Part shown: positions 16,957 through 26,336 of the stretch, piece after piece
Layout of the letters: every line of letters begins with the position of its first letter
Position numbering within the stretch: the first letter of the stretch is position 1
NCBI RefSeq assembly: GCF_000426845.1
Contig: NZ_AUGD01000029.1
Location: forward strand, 1-48,756
DNA: 48,756 bases
Direction: 5' to 3'
Source of the DNA: Bradyrhizobium sp. in8p8
Lineage (GTDB): Bacteria > Pseudomonadota > Alphaproteobacteria > Rhizobiales > Xanthobacteraceae
Position numbers and translations under genes: made by a program
The notes under the pieces: model-generated
Seen by the model: only the letters and a program-made list of their open reading frames with translations
What the model was told of the DNA's origin: nothing
The model's database searches: none

Positions 16957-17365
16957 ACGACGCAGGATCGATAGCCTGCGCGACATCGTGAAATACTGCG
17001 ATCAGGTGGAGCAGTTTCTTGTCGGGTTCACGCAGGCGGCGTTCGAGGCGGATCGCCGGACATACAACGCAGTGCTGTACTCCCTGCAGACGGTCGGCGA
17101 AGCCGCGATCCGACTCGATAAGGAGGAAAGGCGTCTCGGCGAGTGCGGACTGATGGAGAGGCTCTATCCGGACGTTCCTTGGCGAGATGTCCGCGGCCTG
17201 TCCAGCATTGTTCGCCATGTGTACGACGAGCTTGACGTCAGACTGATCTGGACCACCGCAACAGGTCGCATCAGTCCGGTCCGAGACGCCGCGCACCAAG
17301 AGATCGTCCGCCTGCAGCAGGACGACACCGATGAAGCGCGGCACGGTCCGACTCGGCCGCGGTAG
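16946..17365 (+). CDS. HepT-like HEPN toxin (DUF86)
   Basis: 139 residues, helical throughout, starting MSTERRRIDSLRDIVKYCDQ and containing VLYSLQTVGEAAIRLDKEER. The HEPN signature region reads DVRGLSSIVRHVYDELDVRL: the histidine and tyrosine of the R-x4-H-x-Y motif are present, but the usual Arg-Asn before them is Ser-Ser, with an Arg directly before the His instead. Similar variants exist in DUF86 families. HepT is an RNase or RNA-binding toxin silenced by AMPylation by its MntA partner, encoded directly upstream and overlapping. The pair sits antisense within the broken cassette B. Confidence 0.82.
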   Translation: MSTERRRIDSLRDIVKYCDQVEQFLVGFTQAAFEADRRTYNAVLYSLQTVGEAAIRLDKEERRLGECGLMERLYPDVPWRDVRGLSSIVRHVYDELDVRLIWTTATGRISPVRDAAHQEIVRLQQDDTDEARHGPTRPR

Positions 17366-17479
17366 CCTCGCCGCCGCTTGATCGGTCCCTTCGCCCCACG
17401 ACGAGTACGTATCAAGGCAGACCGTCTCGCTTTGCGCGGAACGGGCGGGCACCGCATCGTTGCGAGGCGGTCATCGCTT

Positions 17480-18110
17480 CGCGAATAGCGGATGGGCGTT
17501 ACGGCGCGTTGAGGCAGACGCAGCGGCGGCGCTATGCCTTCCAGACGCCGGATCCGGACGATTTCGTGCAGGATGCCGGCAACCTCAAGGCTCATCGCCG
17601 CCGCCGCGATCCGAAAGTCGTTCGGCTCTCCCGCCAGGAGAGCGAGCGTAGGTTTCGAGCCAAGCGATGAAGGCGACGACTATGTATAACTTGGCCAGCA
17701 CCAGCCCGTAAGAATACCGAACGCTGCCAGAAAACTGAAGGCGCCCAAATGCCCTGATAGCGTTCCCGTTGAAGCGAGCGTGATTCCTGGCAGCCCGGTT
17801 GCTGCCAGGCTCGCGAACGACGGCATGGCCATCCGCATGTTGAGCTCGAGATGGGGCTGCGGGCTAGGAAGATGAGGACGAGATCGCGCCCGTAGAGGAC
17901 GGCGCAGACAAGGCGGAAAAAGGAGGCAACGAGAGCACGGTACTCAGCCCCAAGTCGAATCCGATCGGTGCGGCTCCGCCGCCGACGGTCGCAGTGAGGC
18001 CAAGCGTGCCCGCAACCAGCGCGAGGCGGCTCTGCCAGTACTCCACGTCAGGCGCGAGCATGAACATGGCGACCGCCGCTGATCGTGATTGACTGATCAT
18101 TCTCCAAGGT
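17480..18110 (-). pseudogene. Broken polytopic membrane protein, second copy (cassette B)
   Basis: Matches the blocks of the gene at 688-1984: AMFMLAPDVEYWQSRLALVA (copy A: AMFMLSPDVD), GTLGLTATVGGGAAPIGFDL, and a C-terminal EVAGILHEIVRIRRLEGIAP followed by LRLPQRAVTP (copy A: GIVHELLRVRRL, VRLPQGARLP). The parts lie in different minus-strand frames with shifts near 18095, 17900 and 17620, and the N-terminal half is not detectable. It would have been the first gene of cassette B, upstream of DUF2249 as in cassette A, now separated from it by mntA-hepT. Confidence 0.6.
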
Positions 18111-19043
18111 GGCCAACGGTACGTCCAGATCAGGCCGACTTCGATAGTCTCTGCGGGAGATGCAAGCCACCGGACGCGCCGTCGAGAACTTTGCGGTCTC
18201 GCAAAGAAGCCGAGCTTCTGCGGTGCGATAAGCCTATCGACCATCGGAGTACGTCATATGAGGGTTTTCGAACGGCTTCGGGAGCGCATCCGAATTCAGA
18301 CCTCCGGAAACGAACCGGGCGAGGAGAGCGGCCGCGAGAGACGGATCGAAGTAGAGACCAGTCGGCGGCAGCTGAACGGAACGGGCCAGCCTCGGGAGTG
18401 AACGTGCTTTCCGGTGCGCCTGAAGCATTGCCATGAGAGAGTCCAACCGACAGCCTGTTCGCGCGGATCGCGCGCGAAGCGGCTGCGAAGATGCGCCAAG
18501 GGGGCCCTGTTTTCGGTCCGCATCGATGCCGCCGAAGCGCCGTTGCCGGCGTTCGCCGTGAGAGGAGCCTCCTGTATTGCGTCGATCATGCAGCCCCCTT
18601 CGGTAGCCAGATCCGACTAGATGTTTTCTTGAATGATATGTTGCATATCATTTGAAGACTGATGATCAATCGCTCGGACTATCGGATTTCGGCGAATGTA
18701 CCGCGTCTAGGTGTTTGCGGTCGTTTGTGGATCGCATTGATGGAGCTCAAAGAAGAGCAGTCGCACCATGCTACCGTTCAATCGAACGAACGGTCCCAAC
18801 CGATCGGGAGAAGGGCGAGGCTCGACGCTTGCAGTCACAGGCCAATCCGTCCGCTCGACCACCCAGCCACATTGGCCGACCGAAGCTCCCGGTTCGGAGA
18901 TATCGCGGGGCAGCTGCCAAATTTCGACACGCCATTCTACCGATCGTTAGGGAGGTTCGCATTTGCTCGAAACTCTCGGTCGTCGATTAGCTCAATTCTA
19001 AGGGTACGATGGTGATCATGATGCCTACATTGGGGTAGGTGTG
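18111..19043. other. Long stretch with no recognisable gene
   Basis: Several short frames exist on both strands (for example from ATG 18589 leftward, MIDAIQEAPLTANAGNGASA, and from 18662 rightward) but none shows a domain I can name. If the leftward frame is real, it is the degraded N-terminus of cassette B or a small gene before it. A strong palindrome at 18632-18652 lies 43 bases in front of that frame. Confidence 0.4.
18632..18652. promoter_or_regulatory. Long palindromic site, probable regulator-binding sequence
   Basis: AATGATATG-TTG-CATATCATT is an exact inverted repeat with 9-base arms and a 3-base centre; the symmetry continues imperfectly outward (CTTG... ...GAAG). It lies in AT-rich sequence between leftward cassette B and the rightward diguanylate cyclase, so it could serve a divergent promoter. 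It does not match the FixK/FNR consensus. Confidence 0.55.
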
Positions 19044-19892
19044 ATGGTAGCGCTCTCGCTGCAGCAATCTATTCACCGCAAGCCGCAGGTGATCGTCGGT
19101 GCCTTCTTGGGGCTGATGGTCGCGTGCGTATTGGGTCTGGTGGCGTGGAAGGCTTCCGCGTTCAGGGAGAGCACATTGGTTCGGGCACAGGAGGACCTGA
19201 TGAACTTGGCCCGTTCCCTCTCCCAACATGCGGCTAACACTATCAAGTCGCCCGACGTGGCGATGACGGGGATGGTGGAGCTGCTGAAGTATCAGAACCC
19301 CCTGCCCGAGCGGTTCAACGAGTATTTGCAGGCTTCAACCAGGGCAATGCCCCAAATCCAGTTCTTCGGTGTGTTCAATGCCGATGGAACCTGGCGCTAT
19401 TCCTCTTTGGCGCAACTACCGAACCACAACAACTCCGACAGACCATATTTCGCGTATCATCGCGACAATTCCAGCGCCAAACTGCTGATTAGCGGTCCGG
19501 TTGACTCTCGTCTCACCGGCCGTCCCACGATCATCCTGTCGAAGCGGATCAGCAATGTGGCCGGCGATTTTATCGGAGTGTTGATTGCGACGATCGACTG
19601 CGAGTTCTTCAGCTCGTTCTACAGCGAATTCAACATCGGTAGTGAAGGCGGGATCACCCTTGTTTTGAGGGAAGGAACGGTGTTGGCCCGCTGGCCTGCG
19701 CCCTCGTCTCTGCTGAAACTCACCGATACTTCATTGTTCCGAAAGCGTCTCGACGAAGGTCATGCCGGCTCTTACTTGATTGCGTCGCCATTCGACGGTT
19801 TGAAGAAATACATCGCCTATGAGCAGGCCTCAGAATATCCGGTCGTTGTGACTGTAGCGCGATCGGAGCAGCAGATTCTGGAGGGATGGTGA
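19044..19892 (+). CDS. dCache-type membrane sensor, the input half of a split diguanylate cyclase
   Basis: About 282 residues: a transmembrane helix (VIVGAFLGLMVACVLGLVAW), then a periplasmic dCache domain (FGVFNADGTWRYSS, SDRPYFAYHRDNSSAKLLIS, LSKRISNVAGDFIGVLIATI, AYEQASEYPVVVTVARSEQQ), ending EGW-TGA at 19890. Such domains bind small ligands outside the membrane. The stop overlaps the ATG (19886) of the next gene, which starts with the second transmembrane helix, PAS and GGDEF. In relatives these are one polypeptide. ATG 19044 is chosen over GTG 19041; either is possible. Confidence 0.75.
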   Translation: MVALSLQQSIHRKPQVIVGAFLGLMVACVLGLVAWKASAFRESTLVRAQEDLMNLARSLSQHAANTIKSPDVAMTGMVELLKYQNPLPERFNEYLQASTRAMPQIQFFGVFNADGTWRYSSLAQLPNHNNSDRPYFAYHRDNSSAKLLISGPVDSRLTGRPTIILSKRISNVAGDFIGVLIATIDCEFFSSFYSEFNIGSEGGITLVLREGTVLARWPAPSSLLKLTDTSLFRKRLDEGHAGSYLIASPFDGLKKYIAYEQASEYPVVVTVARSEQQILEGW

Positions 19893-20959
19893 GCGACCTA
19901 ACATCCGATGCTCTCGTTGCTGGCCTTTTGGTCGCGATCATGGCCGGAATGGCCGCACTGTTGAACGGCCAATTCCATTTTCGCGCGAGACTCGAGCATT
20001 TTCTCAGGGACAGAGAGGCCCGCGTTCGGCTGCTTACGGACAACATCGCGGACATCGTCATCGTGATTGACCGCAAGGGATGCCTTCAATACGTTTCACC
20101 CTCGGTTGCAGCCGTTCTGGGGATGGAAGAGAACGCCTTCCTGGGGCGGGCCTGTCTTGAGATGGTCCATGAGGACGACCGCGAAAAGATTGCAGGAGCC
20201 AGTCGACGACTGAAGGAAGCAGGGGCCTGTCCGTCAGTTCGGTTCCGCATGCAGCGCAGTGGTGGCGAGACCATCTGGTTGGAGTGCCGCTTCAAAATGG
20301 CCGGATACTCATCCGGCCGAAAACCCGAAATTGTCGGCGTGCTCCGGGACGTTACAAGACAGCAGAGGCTCGAACAAGAGCTGTCGTCAGCCAACCTGAG
20401 ACTTGCCCAGCTTGCGACGACGGATGGTCTAACTCGCCTCGCCAATCGCCGGAGCTTCGATGCCTTCCTCCGGGAGGCGTACGCAAGATATCCGGTGCTT
20501 TCGGTCTTGCTCATCGACATCGATCACTTCAAGGGTTTCAACGATGCGCTGGGGCATCAAGCTGGCGACCGATGTTTGCAGCAAATCGCCCAGACCATTG
20601 GTAGTGCAACGGCTGAGACAGGCGGGTTTTCGGCGCGGTACGGCGGTGAGGAGTTTGCGGTAGTCCTGCCAGGCGTCGCCGAAGCCAAGGCGGTTAAGGT
20701 AGCCGACGCGATCCGGTTGCTCGTCTCGCGATTGAGCATCGACCACCCACGGTCACCGCGGAAGCGAGTCACGATAAGCGTGGGGGTCGCTGAGAAGAGT
20801 GCAACCACTGAGAGCGAGTTGGCTCTCACACGCGAAGCTGACATTGCTCTGTATCAGGCCAAGGAGCATGGCAGAGACTGCACAGTCGCTAGTTCAACCC
20901 TGGTGCCGGGTAGTCTGGAGCTGGCCTCTTTGGTGCCCGCAATATCCGACGTGGGGTAG
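19886..20959 (+). CDS. PAS-GGDEF diguanylate cyclase, the output half of a split sensor
   Basis: 357 residues: a transmembrane helix (ALVAGLLVAIMAGMAALL), a PAS domain (LLTDNIADIVIVIDRKGCLQ to VLRDVTRQQRLEQELSSANL), and a GGDEF domain from DGLTRLANRRSFDAFL with active-site RYGGEEFAVVLPG. GGEEF is catalytically competent; no RxxD inhibitory site is seen at the usual distance. The product makes c-di-GMP. Because the sensory half ends in another frame at 19892, translation would need the ATG at 19886 (reinitiation) or a frameshift. A single one-base change would rejoin both halves, so recent damage is as likely as a two-gene arrangement. Confidence 0.8.
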   Translation: MVSDLTSDALVAGLLVAIMAGMAALLNGQFHFRARLEHFLRDREARVRLLTDNIADIVIVIDRKGCLQYVSPSVAAVLGMEENAFLGRACLEMVHEDDREKIAGASRRLKEAGACPSVRFRMQRSGGETIWLECRFKMAGYSSGRKPEIVGVLRDVTRQQRLEQELSSANLRLAQLATTDGLTRLANRRSFDAFLREAYARYPVLSVLLIDIDHFKGFNDALGHQAGDRCLQQIAQTIGSATAETGGFSARYGGEEFAVVLPGVAEAKAVKVADAIRLLVSRLSIDHPRSPRKRVTISVGVAEKSATTESELALTREADIALYQAKEHGRDCTVASSTLVPGSLELASLVPAISDVG

Positions 20960-20964
20960 GCGCC

Positions 20965-21255
20965 ATGAGCAGCAGGGAAGAGCGTACAGCGACGCGCGTG
21001 CCATTCGACTGGTTCGAAAACTACTGGCACCTGGTCCCTCGGTGCACGCTTGCGAAACGCTTCGAGGGGGGGCCATACTATCGATCTAAGGGGACCTCAC
21101 AGGGCGGAGGCGTACTGAAGACCTTTTTTCTGGTGATTGCGCCGAACGGAAACGTCTCCAGACGGGTCAAAGATCGCGGGAAGAAGGCATTGGGTCCGCT
21201 TCGTCACCTGGTCCCCTCTGTTCCGCCCGGAAAGACTTGCTTCTATCAAGCTTGA
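20965..21255 (+). CDS. Possible small hypothetical protein
   Basis: A 96-residue frame opening five bases after the cyclase stop (MSSREERTATRVPFDWFENY). It is basic and has no signal peptide, membrane helix or family signature I recognise. The close spacing would fit a last gene of the cyclase operon, but the frame may be chance in this GC-rich sequence. No antisense alternative is better. Confidence 0.3.
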   Translation: MSSREERTATRVPFDWFENYWHLVPRCTLAKRFEGGPYYRSKGTSQGGGVLKTFFLVIAPNGNVSRRVKDRGKKALGPLRHLVPSVPPGKTCFYQA

Positions 21256-21599
21256 AGTCGTGACCGCGTTCCCGGCTCGCGCTCGCAAAGCGAGTTATCG
21301 CCGCCGATGAAGCAATAAGTGAATTGATGGAATCTGCCATCGACGAGATCATTTGCACCCTTGGGCCCGAGAGGACTGGTCTAATCGAACGGTTGACCGC
21401 GGTCTACTTCTCGACGAATTCCAAGCGGCGTCTTGGCGGGTCAGATCTTGCCGGAAATGGAGCACTAAATCGAATCCCTTCTGTAGTGTGCAATTCAATC
21501 TAGCCGAGCAGCGCCTCCGCACCCTCGATCGACAACTTCGCGAATAAAGGAACTCCGGGCGCGGGTCGACGGATTGCGACGGCTGGCAAGAAGCGTCGA

Positions 21600-21880
21600 T
21601 GGCGCCGTTTCCGGCGAGGCCACCGGTCATACCGCGTGCATGGACGCTCGCCCATTCCTGGTCATCGAAGACGGTGGCGAGGGAATCGAACCGAACCAGC
21701 TCGCGCTTGCTCGAGCGTGACGCTGGCCTGGACGAGCGAGGTGGCGCTGCGGGTTTGGGTCTTACCATCGTGCAGGACGTCCTGGATGCATATGGCTGGG
21801 AGCTGCTGCCGTCAGCCTGTTCGCAGCTTCAACTGCGACCGCGTCCATCGCTGCGCCGGAGGCCGGACAGCTGCAGCATC
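21600..21880 (+). pseudogene. Histidine kinase remnant (HATPase domain)
   Basis: Two frames together give FLVIEDGGEGIEPNQLALA (N- and D-box type, about 21655-21710) and DERGGAAGLGLTIVQDVLDAYGWE (G2 box, about 21730-21800), the end of a PhoQ-like sensor kinase ATPase domain. A frameshift near 21710 separates them. Preceding sequence (21305-21600) has short kinase-like pieces but nothing assignable. No receiver or start is left. Confidence 0.6.
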
Positions 21881-22045
21881 CGAGTACGTACCAGTCTTTC
21901 TTCAAAATGCCCCCCCATTAGGCGGAGCGCCCACAGATTGCGCCTTGGCCGGTCCGAATGACCCGCGATCCCGTTAAGAAGTCCTAAAGCATTAATTCTA
22001 ACTTGTTGTTTCCTCGAGTTCATTAGGATGTTTATGGGGGAAGCC

Positions 22046-24499
22046 ATGAACCACGAACTCATGTTCGCGGCATTGAACGCCACGAACGAAGCCATTCTAC
22101 GTTCGACGAGTAGCTCCGAACTTTACCAGCGGGTTTGTGATGCCGCCGTCCACGGGGGCCACATCCGAATTGCCGCTGTCCTTGTCCCAAACGTTGCCGG
22201 ATCGCTAGACGTCGTCGCTGCAACGAGCGAGAGGGGATTTATCCCGCAAATTAGCGTTTCCGTCGATGAGGCTTCGGTCCACGGCCACGGACTTGCGGGA
22301 CGGGCCTATCGATCCGGGCGTCCTGCTCTCAGCAATGACGTGATTCAGGACGATACGTTGAAGCCGTGGCGAGAGCATTCGATTGCCTGCGGCGTTGGTT
22401 CCGCCTTGGCGGTCCCGATTATCCAGCGCGCGCGAAGCATCGGCGTCTTTCTGTTCTGCTTTGCAGCACCCGACTCTATCACCGGCGAAATAAGTGCGCT
22501 CCTCGAACGCGTGGTCGAGAATGTCGCATTCGCTCTGGAGAGGTTCGAGGGGGCCGAACGTCAGAACCGAGCGGAGCTCGCGCAGCGCGAGGCAGAGAAC
22601 AAAGAAGCTGCGTTGCACCGTATGTACATCGCGCTTTGCAAGACAAACGAAGCCATGATGCGCGCCGGCTCACGTCAAGAGCTCTACGATCTCGTTTGCG
22701 AGGCAGCGGTTCTGGGCGGGCATTTTACCTCGACGACAATTGCCTTGACCCAGCCCGACGATCACTTCTTGAAGATTGTATCCACCAAAGGACAAAACGC
22801 CGATCGGGTCCGCAGCACAGCGTTTTCGGTCTTGGCGGACCATCCTCAGGGAAAGGGGCTAACCGGCACCTCGTTTCGCACGAAACAACCCTGCATCAAG
22901 AACGAGTTCTTGCGCGATGCAGGAACAAGCCACTGGCACCAGCTTGCGGAGAAAGGGGGGACACGCGCTGGCGCGAGCTTTCCTCTCTTCAGGGATGGCG
23001 AGGCCATCGGAGTTCTGCTCTTCCTGGCCAGCAAGGAAGGCATCTTCACCTGCGAAATCGTTGAACTGCTGGCCAGGTTGGCGGAAAACGTTTCCTTCGC
23101 CCTCCACAATTTCGACCGGGCAGACGCAAACAAGATCGCCGAAGAGCGCATCCGCTTCCTGGCGACCCACGATGCTTTGACGAGCATCCCGAACCGCTCG
23201 ATGTTCAACACGATGGTCTCTGAAGCGCATCAGCGCGCGAGTAGGGCACCGGGGCGCCGGTTCGCGGTTCTTTTCGTAGACCTTGACCGCTTCAAGATGG
23301 TCAACGACTCGCTCGGTCACACTGCCGGAGATCAATTGCTCATCGAAGCGTCAAGGCGTATGCGTGCAAATATTCGGGCGGAGGACGTGCTGGCCAGGTT
23401 GGGGGGCGACGAGTTCGTGGTTTTGATTGACCAGTTGGCCGGCAAGGATCAGGCCACCGCGATTGCCCAACGGCTTCTGGAAGCACTCGAGCTACCTTTC
23501 CCCCTGTGCGGACACGAATGCCGCATCAGCGGTAGCATCGGAATCGCCATTTTCCCGGATGATGCGTCCGATCCCGAGGAGCTCGTCAAGCAGGCGGACA
23601 CCGCAATGTATGCGGCCAAGGCAGGTGGAAAGAATGCATACCGCTTCTTTTCGATGGAACTGCAGTCACAATCGCTGAAGCACCTTGTTCTGGAAGCGGA
23701 CCTGCGCCGAGCGATTGAACGCGACGAGCTGTTTCTGCATTATCAGCCGAAGGTAGATTCCGCGCGTCGCATTGTCGGCGTTGAGGCGCTTTTGCGCTGG
23801 CAGCATCCACAGAAGGGCATCATCGCCCCCGCAGCGTTCATACCGATGGCCGAGGAGAGCGGCCTGATCATCCCGATAGGCAGATGGGTACTGGAAACAG
23901 CTTGCCGGCAGAGTATTGTGTGGCAGTCTCTGGGATTGCCGGCCATCTCTGTGGCCGTCAATCTATCGCCGAAGCAGTTCACTGATCATGAGCTGCTGGG
24001 GTTTCTCGACCGGGTCTTGGGCGAGACAGGCTTAGCTCCCGAGCTTCTGCAACTCGAGGTGACCGAGAGTATGGTGATGCAGGACGTCGCGCGTGCGACT
24101 GGCCTCATGCAGGCCATCAATCGCCGCGGTGTTCGTCTGGCAATTGACGACTTCGGCACGGGCTATTCGTCTCTCTCCCTGGTGAAATGTTTCCCGATCG
24201 ACACGATAAAGATCGACCGTTGCTTCGTTGGCGGAATCGGTGAAAGCGCTCAAGATCGCGCTATTTCCGCAGCCATCATTACGCTCGGACAGGCACTCGG
24301 TCTGACCGTAGTTGCCGAGGGCGTCGAGACCGCCGAACAAGACGCCATTCTAAAGGATTTCAACTGTCATGAATTTCAAGGCTTCCTGTTCGGCCGCCCG
24401 GTTTCGGCCGATGAAATTTCGCGGTTGCTAGGTGGCAGCGATAGCAGAAGGTCCCATCTCCCTCCCTCGTCTGGGCAGGCGAAGGGGAAGAATGCGTGA
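22046..24499 (+). CDS. GAF-GAF-GGDEF-EAL bifunctional c-di-GMP enzyme
   Basis: About 817 residues and intact. Two GAF domains (ELYQRVCDAAVHGGHIRIAA and ELYDLVCEAAVLGGHFTSTT mark their starts, each preceded by a helix NATNEAILRSTSS / KTNEAMMRAGSRQ), then a GGDEF domain with RLGGDEFVVL and an RxxD inhibitory site (RAED) just before it. The EAL domain is complete: VEALLRWQHP, NLSPKQF, LEVTESMV, IDDFGTGYSSLS, IKIDRCFV, VAEGVET. It should both make and degrade c-di-GMP in response to a ligand of the GAF domains; there is no membrane segment. ATG 22046 has a GGGGGAAG ribosome-binding site; an in-frame ATG lies at 22028. Confidence 0.93.
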   Translation: MNHELMFAALNATNEAILRSTSSSELYQRVCDAAVHGGHIRIAAVLVPNVAGSLDVVAATSERGFIPQISVSVDEASVHGHGLAGRAYRSGRPALSNDVIQDDTLKPWREHSIACGVGSALAVPIIQRARSIGVFLFCFAAPDSITGEISALLERVVENVAFALERFEGAERQNRAELAQREAENKEAALHRMYIALCKTNEAMMRAGSRQELYDLVCEAAVLGGHFTSTTIALTQPDDHFLKIVSTKGQNADRVRSTAFSVLADHPQGKGLTGTSFRTKQPCIKNEFLRDAGTSHWHQLAEKGGTRAGASFPLFRDGEAIGVLLFLASKEGIFTCEIVELLARLAENVSFALHNFDRADANKIAEERIRFLATHDALTSIPNRSMFNTMVSEAHQRASRAPGRRFAVLFVDLDRFKMVNDSLGHTAGDQLLIEASRRMRANIRAEDVLARLGGDEFVVLIDQLAGKDQATAIAQRLLEALELPFPLCGHECRISGSIGIAIFPDDASDPEELVKQADTAMYAAKAGGKNAYRFFSMELQSQSLKHLVLEADLRRAIERDELFLHYQPKVDSARRIVGVEALLRWQHPQKGIIAPAAFIPMAEESGLIIPIGRWVLETACRQSIVWQSLGLPAISVAVNLSPKQFTDHELLGFLDRVLGETGLAPELLQLEVTESMVMQDVARATGLMQAINRRGVRLAIDDFGTGYSSLSLVKCFPIDTIKIDRCFVGGIGESAQDRAISAAIITLGQALGLTVVAEGVETAEQDAILKDFNCHEFQGFLFGRPVSADEISRLLGGSDSRRSHLPPSSGQAKGKNA

Positions 24500-24849
24500 C
24501 GCCTGGCCTTCCGGCGTCTGATGATATCAGCTAGTGCATGTCACGCTCAGTAAGGCCGTCCGGAAGCGGTGCGATGAGGATGAGGGCATGCGGTCAAGCT
24601 TCGATCGATAGTGAAGAGTGTGAGACCGATCGCGCGGAATCCGCCGCAGAACAAGCGGTCCGAAATAGCGAGGTCGGGATTGTGACCGCCGCCGTGTACC
24701 CGTTCTGCGATTCGGGGCGTCAACCTTGGGATTCGGAGCGATCGGAGACGTCTCGAACGGGCGGCGCCGATGTGGGCCGGCGGGTCCCGCCCGCAGAACA
24801 GCGCTTCGCCGTTCGTATTTCGGCTATTCGGATTTGAACGTGGTTCCGG
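24500..24849. other. Stretch without a recognisable gene
   Basis: Follows the GAF-GGDEF-EAL gene. Frames on both strands are open but show no family features. A GC-rich inverted stretch at about 24884-24906 (GGCCGGCCGGCCCGACGGGC) just beyond it is not followed by T residues and is not called a terminator. Confidence 0.35.
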
Positions 24850-25147
24850 AAGGACTTTACGTTTCACCGAACTGGATCGCGTAGGCCGGCCGGCCCGACG
24901 GGCCGGACGATGAGCCCAGGCCGTCTGCGCCTGGCGAGTCTGCGCACCGAAGCCATGACTTCGACCACGGCTATGTCGTCCCGCCGTTGCGCCAAAGCCC
25001 TTGGCCGGACGAGCGTACGAAGCGGGTCGCGCCGCGAGCTTGTCGGTCGATTCCCGGAGGAGATCGTCGGACCGGTCCTTGGGGGATCGGCTCGCCCTTG
25101 CCGGTCTCCTTCGGCACGGCAATCTGCACGAGATATGAGCGGTTCAT
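24850..25147 (-). pseudogene. Remnant of a small conserved hypothetical protein
   Basis: ATG 25147 starts MNRSYLVQIAVPKETGKGEP, the N-terminus of a ~90-residue protein of unknown function that I associate with Bradyrhizobium-like genomes. Family-like pieces follow in other frames (DLLRESTDKL, FVRSSGQGLWRNGG, AVVEVMASV), with shifts near 25085 and 25020, and the C-terminus is lost. It lies 25 bases downstream of the YihY gene on the same strand. Confidence 0.45.
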
Positions 25148-25172
25148 GAGTCAGCCTTCAGCGCGCGGCGGT

Positions 25173-26318
25173 TCAGGATCTCGCCGTTCCCAGGGTGTCC
25201 GCCATCTTGGCGCCACGCGCGCCCAGCGGTTTGGGCCGACCGGTCGTGGTGTCGCGGGCGGTCTGATGCTCCATCTCGGCGTTGAGCTCCGCGCCTAATA
25301 GGACCACGATCGCGGACAGCCAAAGCCAGGTCATGAAGCCTATGACGGCACCCAAGGATCCGTACGTCTCGTTGAAGGAGCCGAAGTTCGCGGCGTAGAA
25401 GGAAAACAAACCCGATGCCGCGAGCCAGAGCAGGGTGGCCGCCGCGCTTCCCCATGTGATCCACCTCCATCGGGGAGCGTCCCGGCTGGGGCCGAAGCGG
25501 TAGATGCAGGAGAGGGCGAGCGCGAGCGCAACGAAGAGAGCGGGCCAGCGTCCGAACCGGATCAAGATGTCGACGGCGTTCGAGAGACCGACGTACTGAA
25601 GCACCACGGGGACCGCGACGACGCCGCCCAGCGCCGCGAGGATGAAAACGATGCCGCCGACTGTGAATCCTAGCGAGATCGCGTTCAACTTGAAGAAGCC
25701 GCGCTTTTCCTGCTCGCCGTAGACGATGTTCAGCGTGTCGAACAGCGACTTCATGGCCGCGTTGGCGCTCCACAGCGAGATCGCCAGTCCGCTCGCGAAC
25801 GCGAAGCCGAGGGTGCGGTTGCCCTTCGTCGCGACGCGCGTGAGCTGCTCGCGCGCGACGTCGACGGCCCCGCCCGGGATGAAGCCGGCGACGTCGTCGA
25901 GATGCTTTGCGATGGTGCTCGGATCAGCGAACAGGCCGTAGATGGCGACGAGTGCCGCGATCGCGGGAAAGATCGCGAGCAGGCTGTAGTACGTGATGCC
26001 GGCGGCAAGCGCGAGGATGCGGTGGGTGCCGATATTGCCATAGACCCGCCAGAGAATGTCCTTCCATCCTCTTGCCGGGATGTCGCTAGGCGAAGTCGCT
26101 TGGCGTCCGCGGTCTCCGCGTTCGGTCGCCGCGGGCGAGGCGCCGTGCTCGGCCTCTCTGGTCTCCGGGAATTTATCTGCCCTTTCGGGCCGGTCCCCAT
26201 GGTCCGGCGTGGCGATGCGGTCGAGCAGGAACGCTACCGCGACGAGGCCGAGAGCTCCAGCCAAGCTCCATCCGATGCCGTCATTCCGTAGTACGTCCGT
26301 CTTTTGCGTGTGAGCCAT
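25173..26318 (-). CDS. YihY/BrkB family inner-membrane protein
   Basis: 381 residues, intact. One N-terminal helix (GWSLAGALGLVAVAFLLDRI) is followed by a charged linker, then the six-helix YihY core: GWKDILWRVYGNIGTHRILA, AAGITYYSLLAIFPAIAALV, FASGLAISLWSANAAMKSLF, VGGIVFILAALGGVVAVPVV, WPALFVALALALSCIYRFGP, and GAVIGFMTWLWLSAIVVLLG with AELNAEMEHQ. The YFSLL/AxxPA region and GAELNAE end are family hallmarks. The transported substrate, if any, is not known. The extra N-terminal helix and linker (about 90 residues) are longer than in E. coli YihY. Confidence 0.9.
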   Translation of the reverse strand: MAHTQKTDVLRNDGIGWSLAGALGLVAVAFLLDRIATPDHGDRPERADKFPETREAEHGASPAATERGDRGRQATSPSDIPARGWKDILWRVYGNIGTHRILALAAGITYYSLLAIFPAIAALVAIYGLFADPSTIAKHLDDVAGFIPGGAVDVAREQLTRVATKGNRTLGFAFASGLAISLWSANAAMKSLFDTLNIVYGEQEKRGFFKLNAISLGFTVGGIVFILAALGGVVAVPVVLQYVGLSNAVDILIRFGRWPALFVALALALSCIYRFGPSRDAPRWRWITWGSAAATLLWLAASGLFSFYAANFGSFNETYGSLGAVIGFMTWLWLSAIVVLLGAELNAEMEHQTARDTTTGRPKPLGARGAKMADTLGTARS

Positions 26319-26336
26319 GCAAGGTCCTCCGCGAGC

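Noticed and set aside
24880..24910. GC-rich inverted sequence as a terminator
   Set aside because: The symmetry is largely due to repeated GGCC and no T-run follows.
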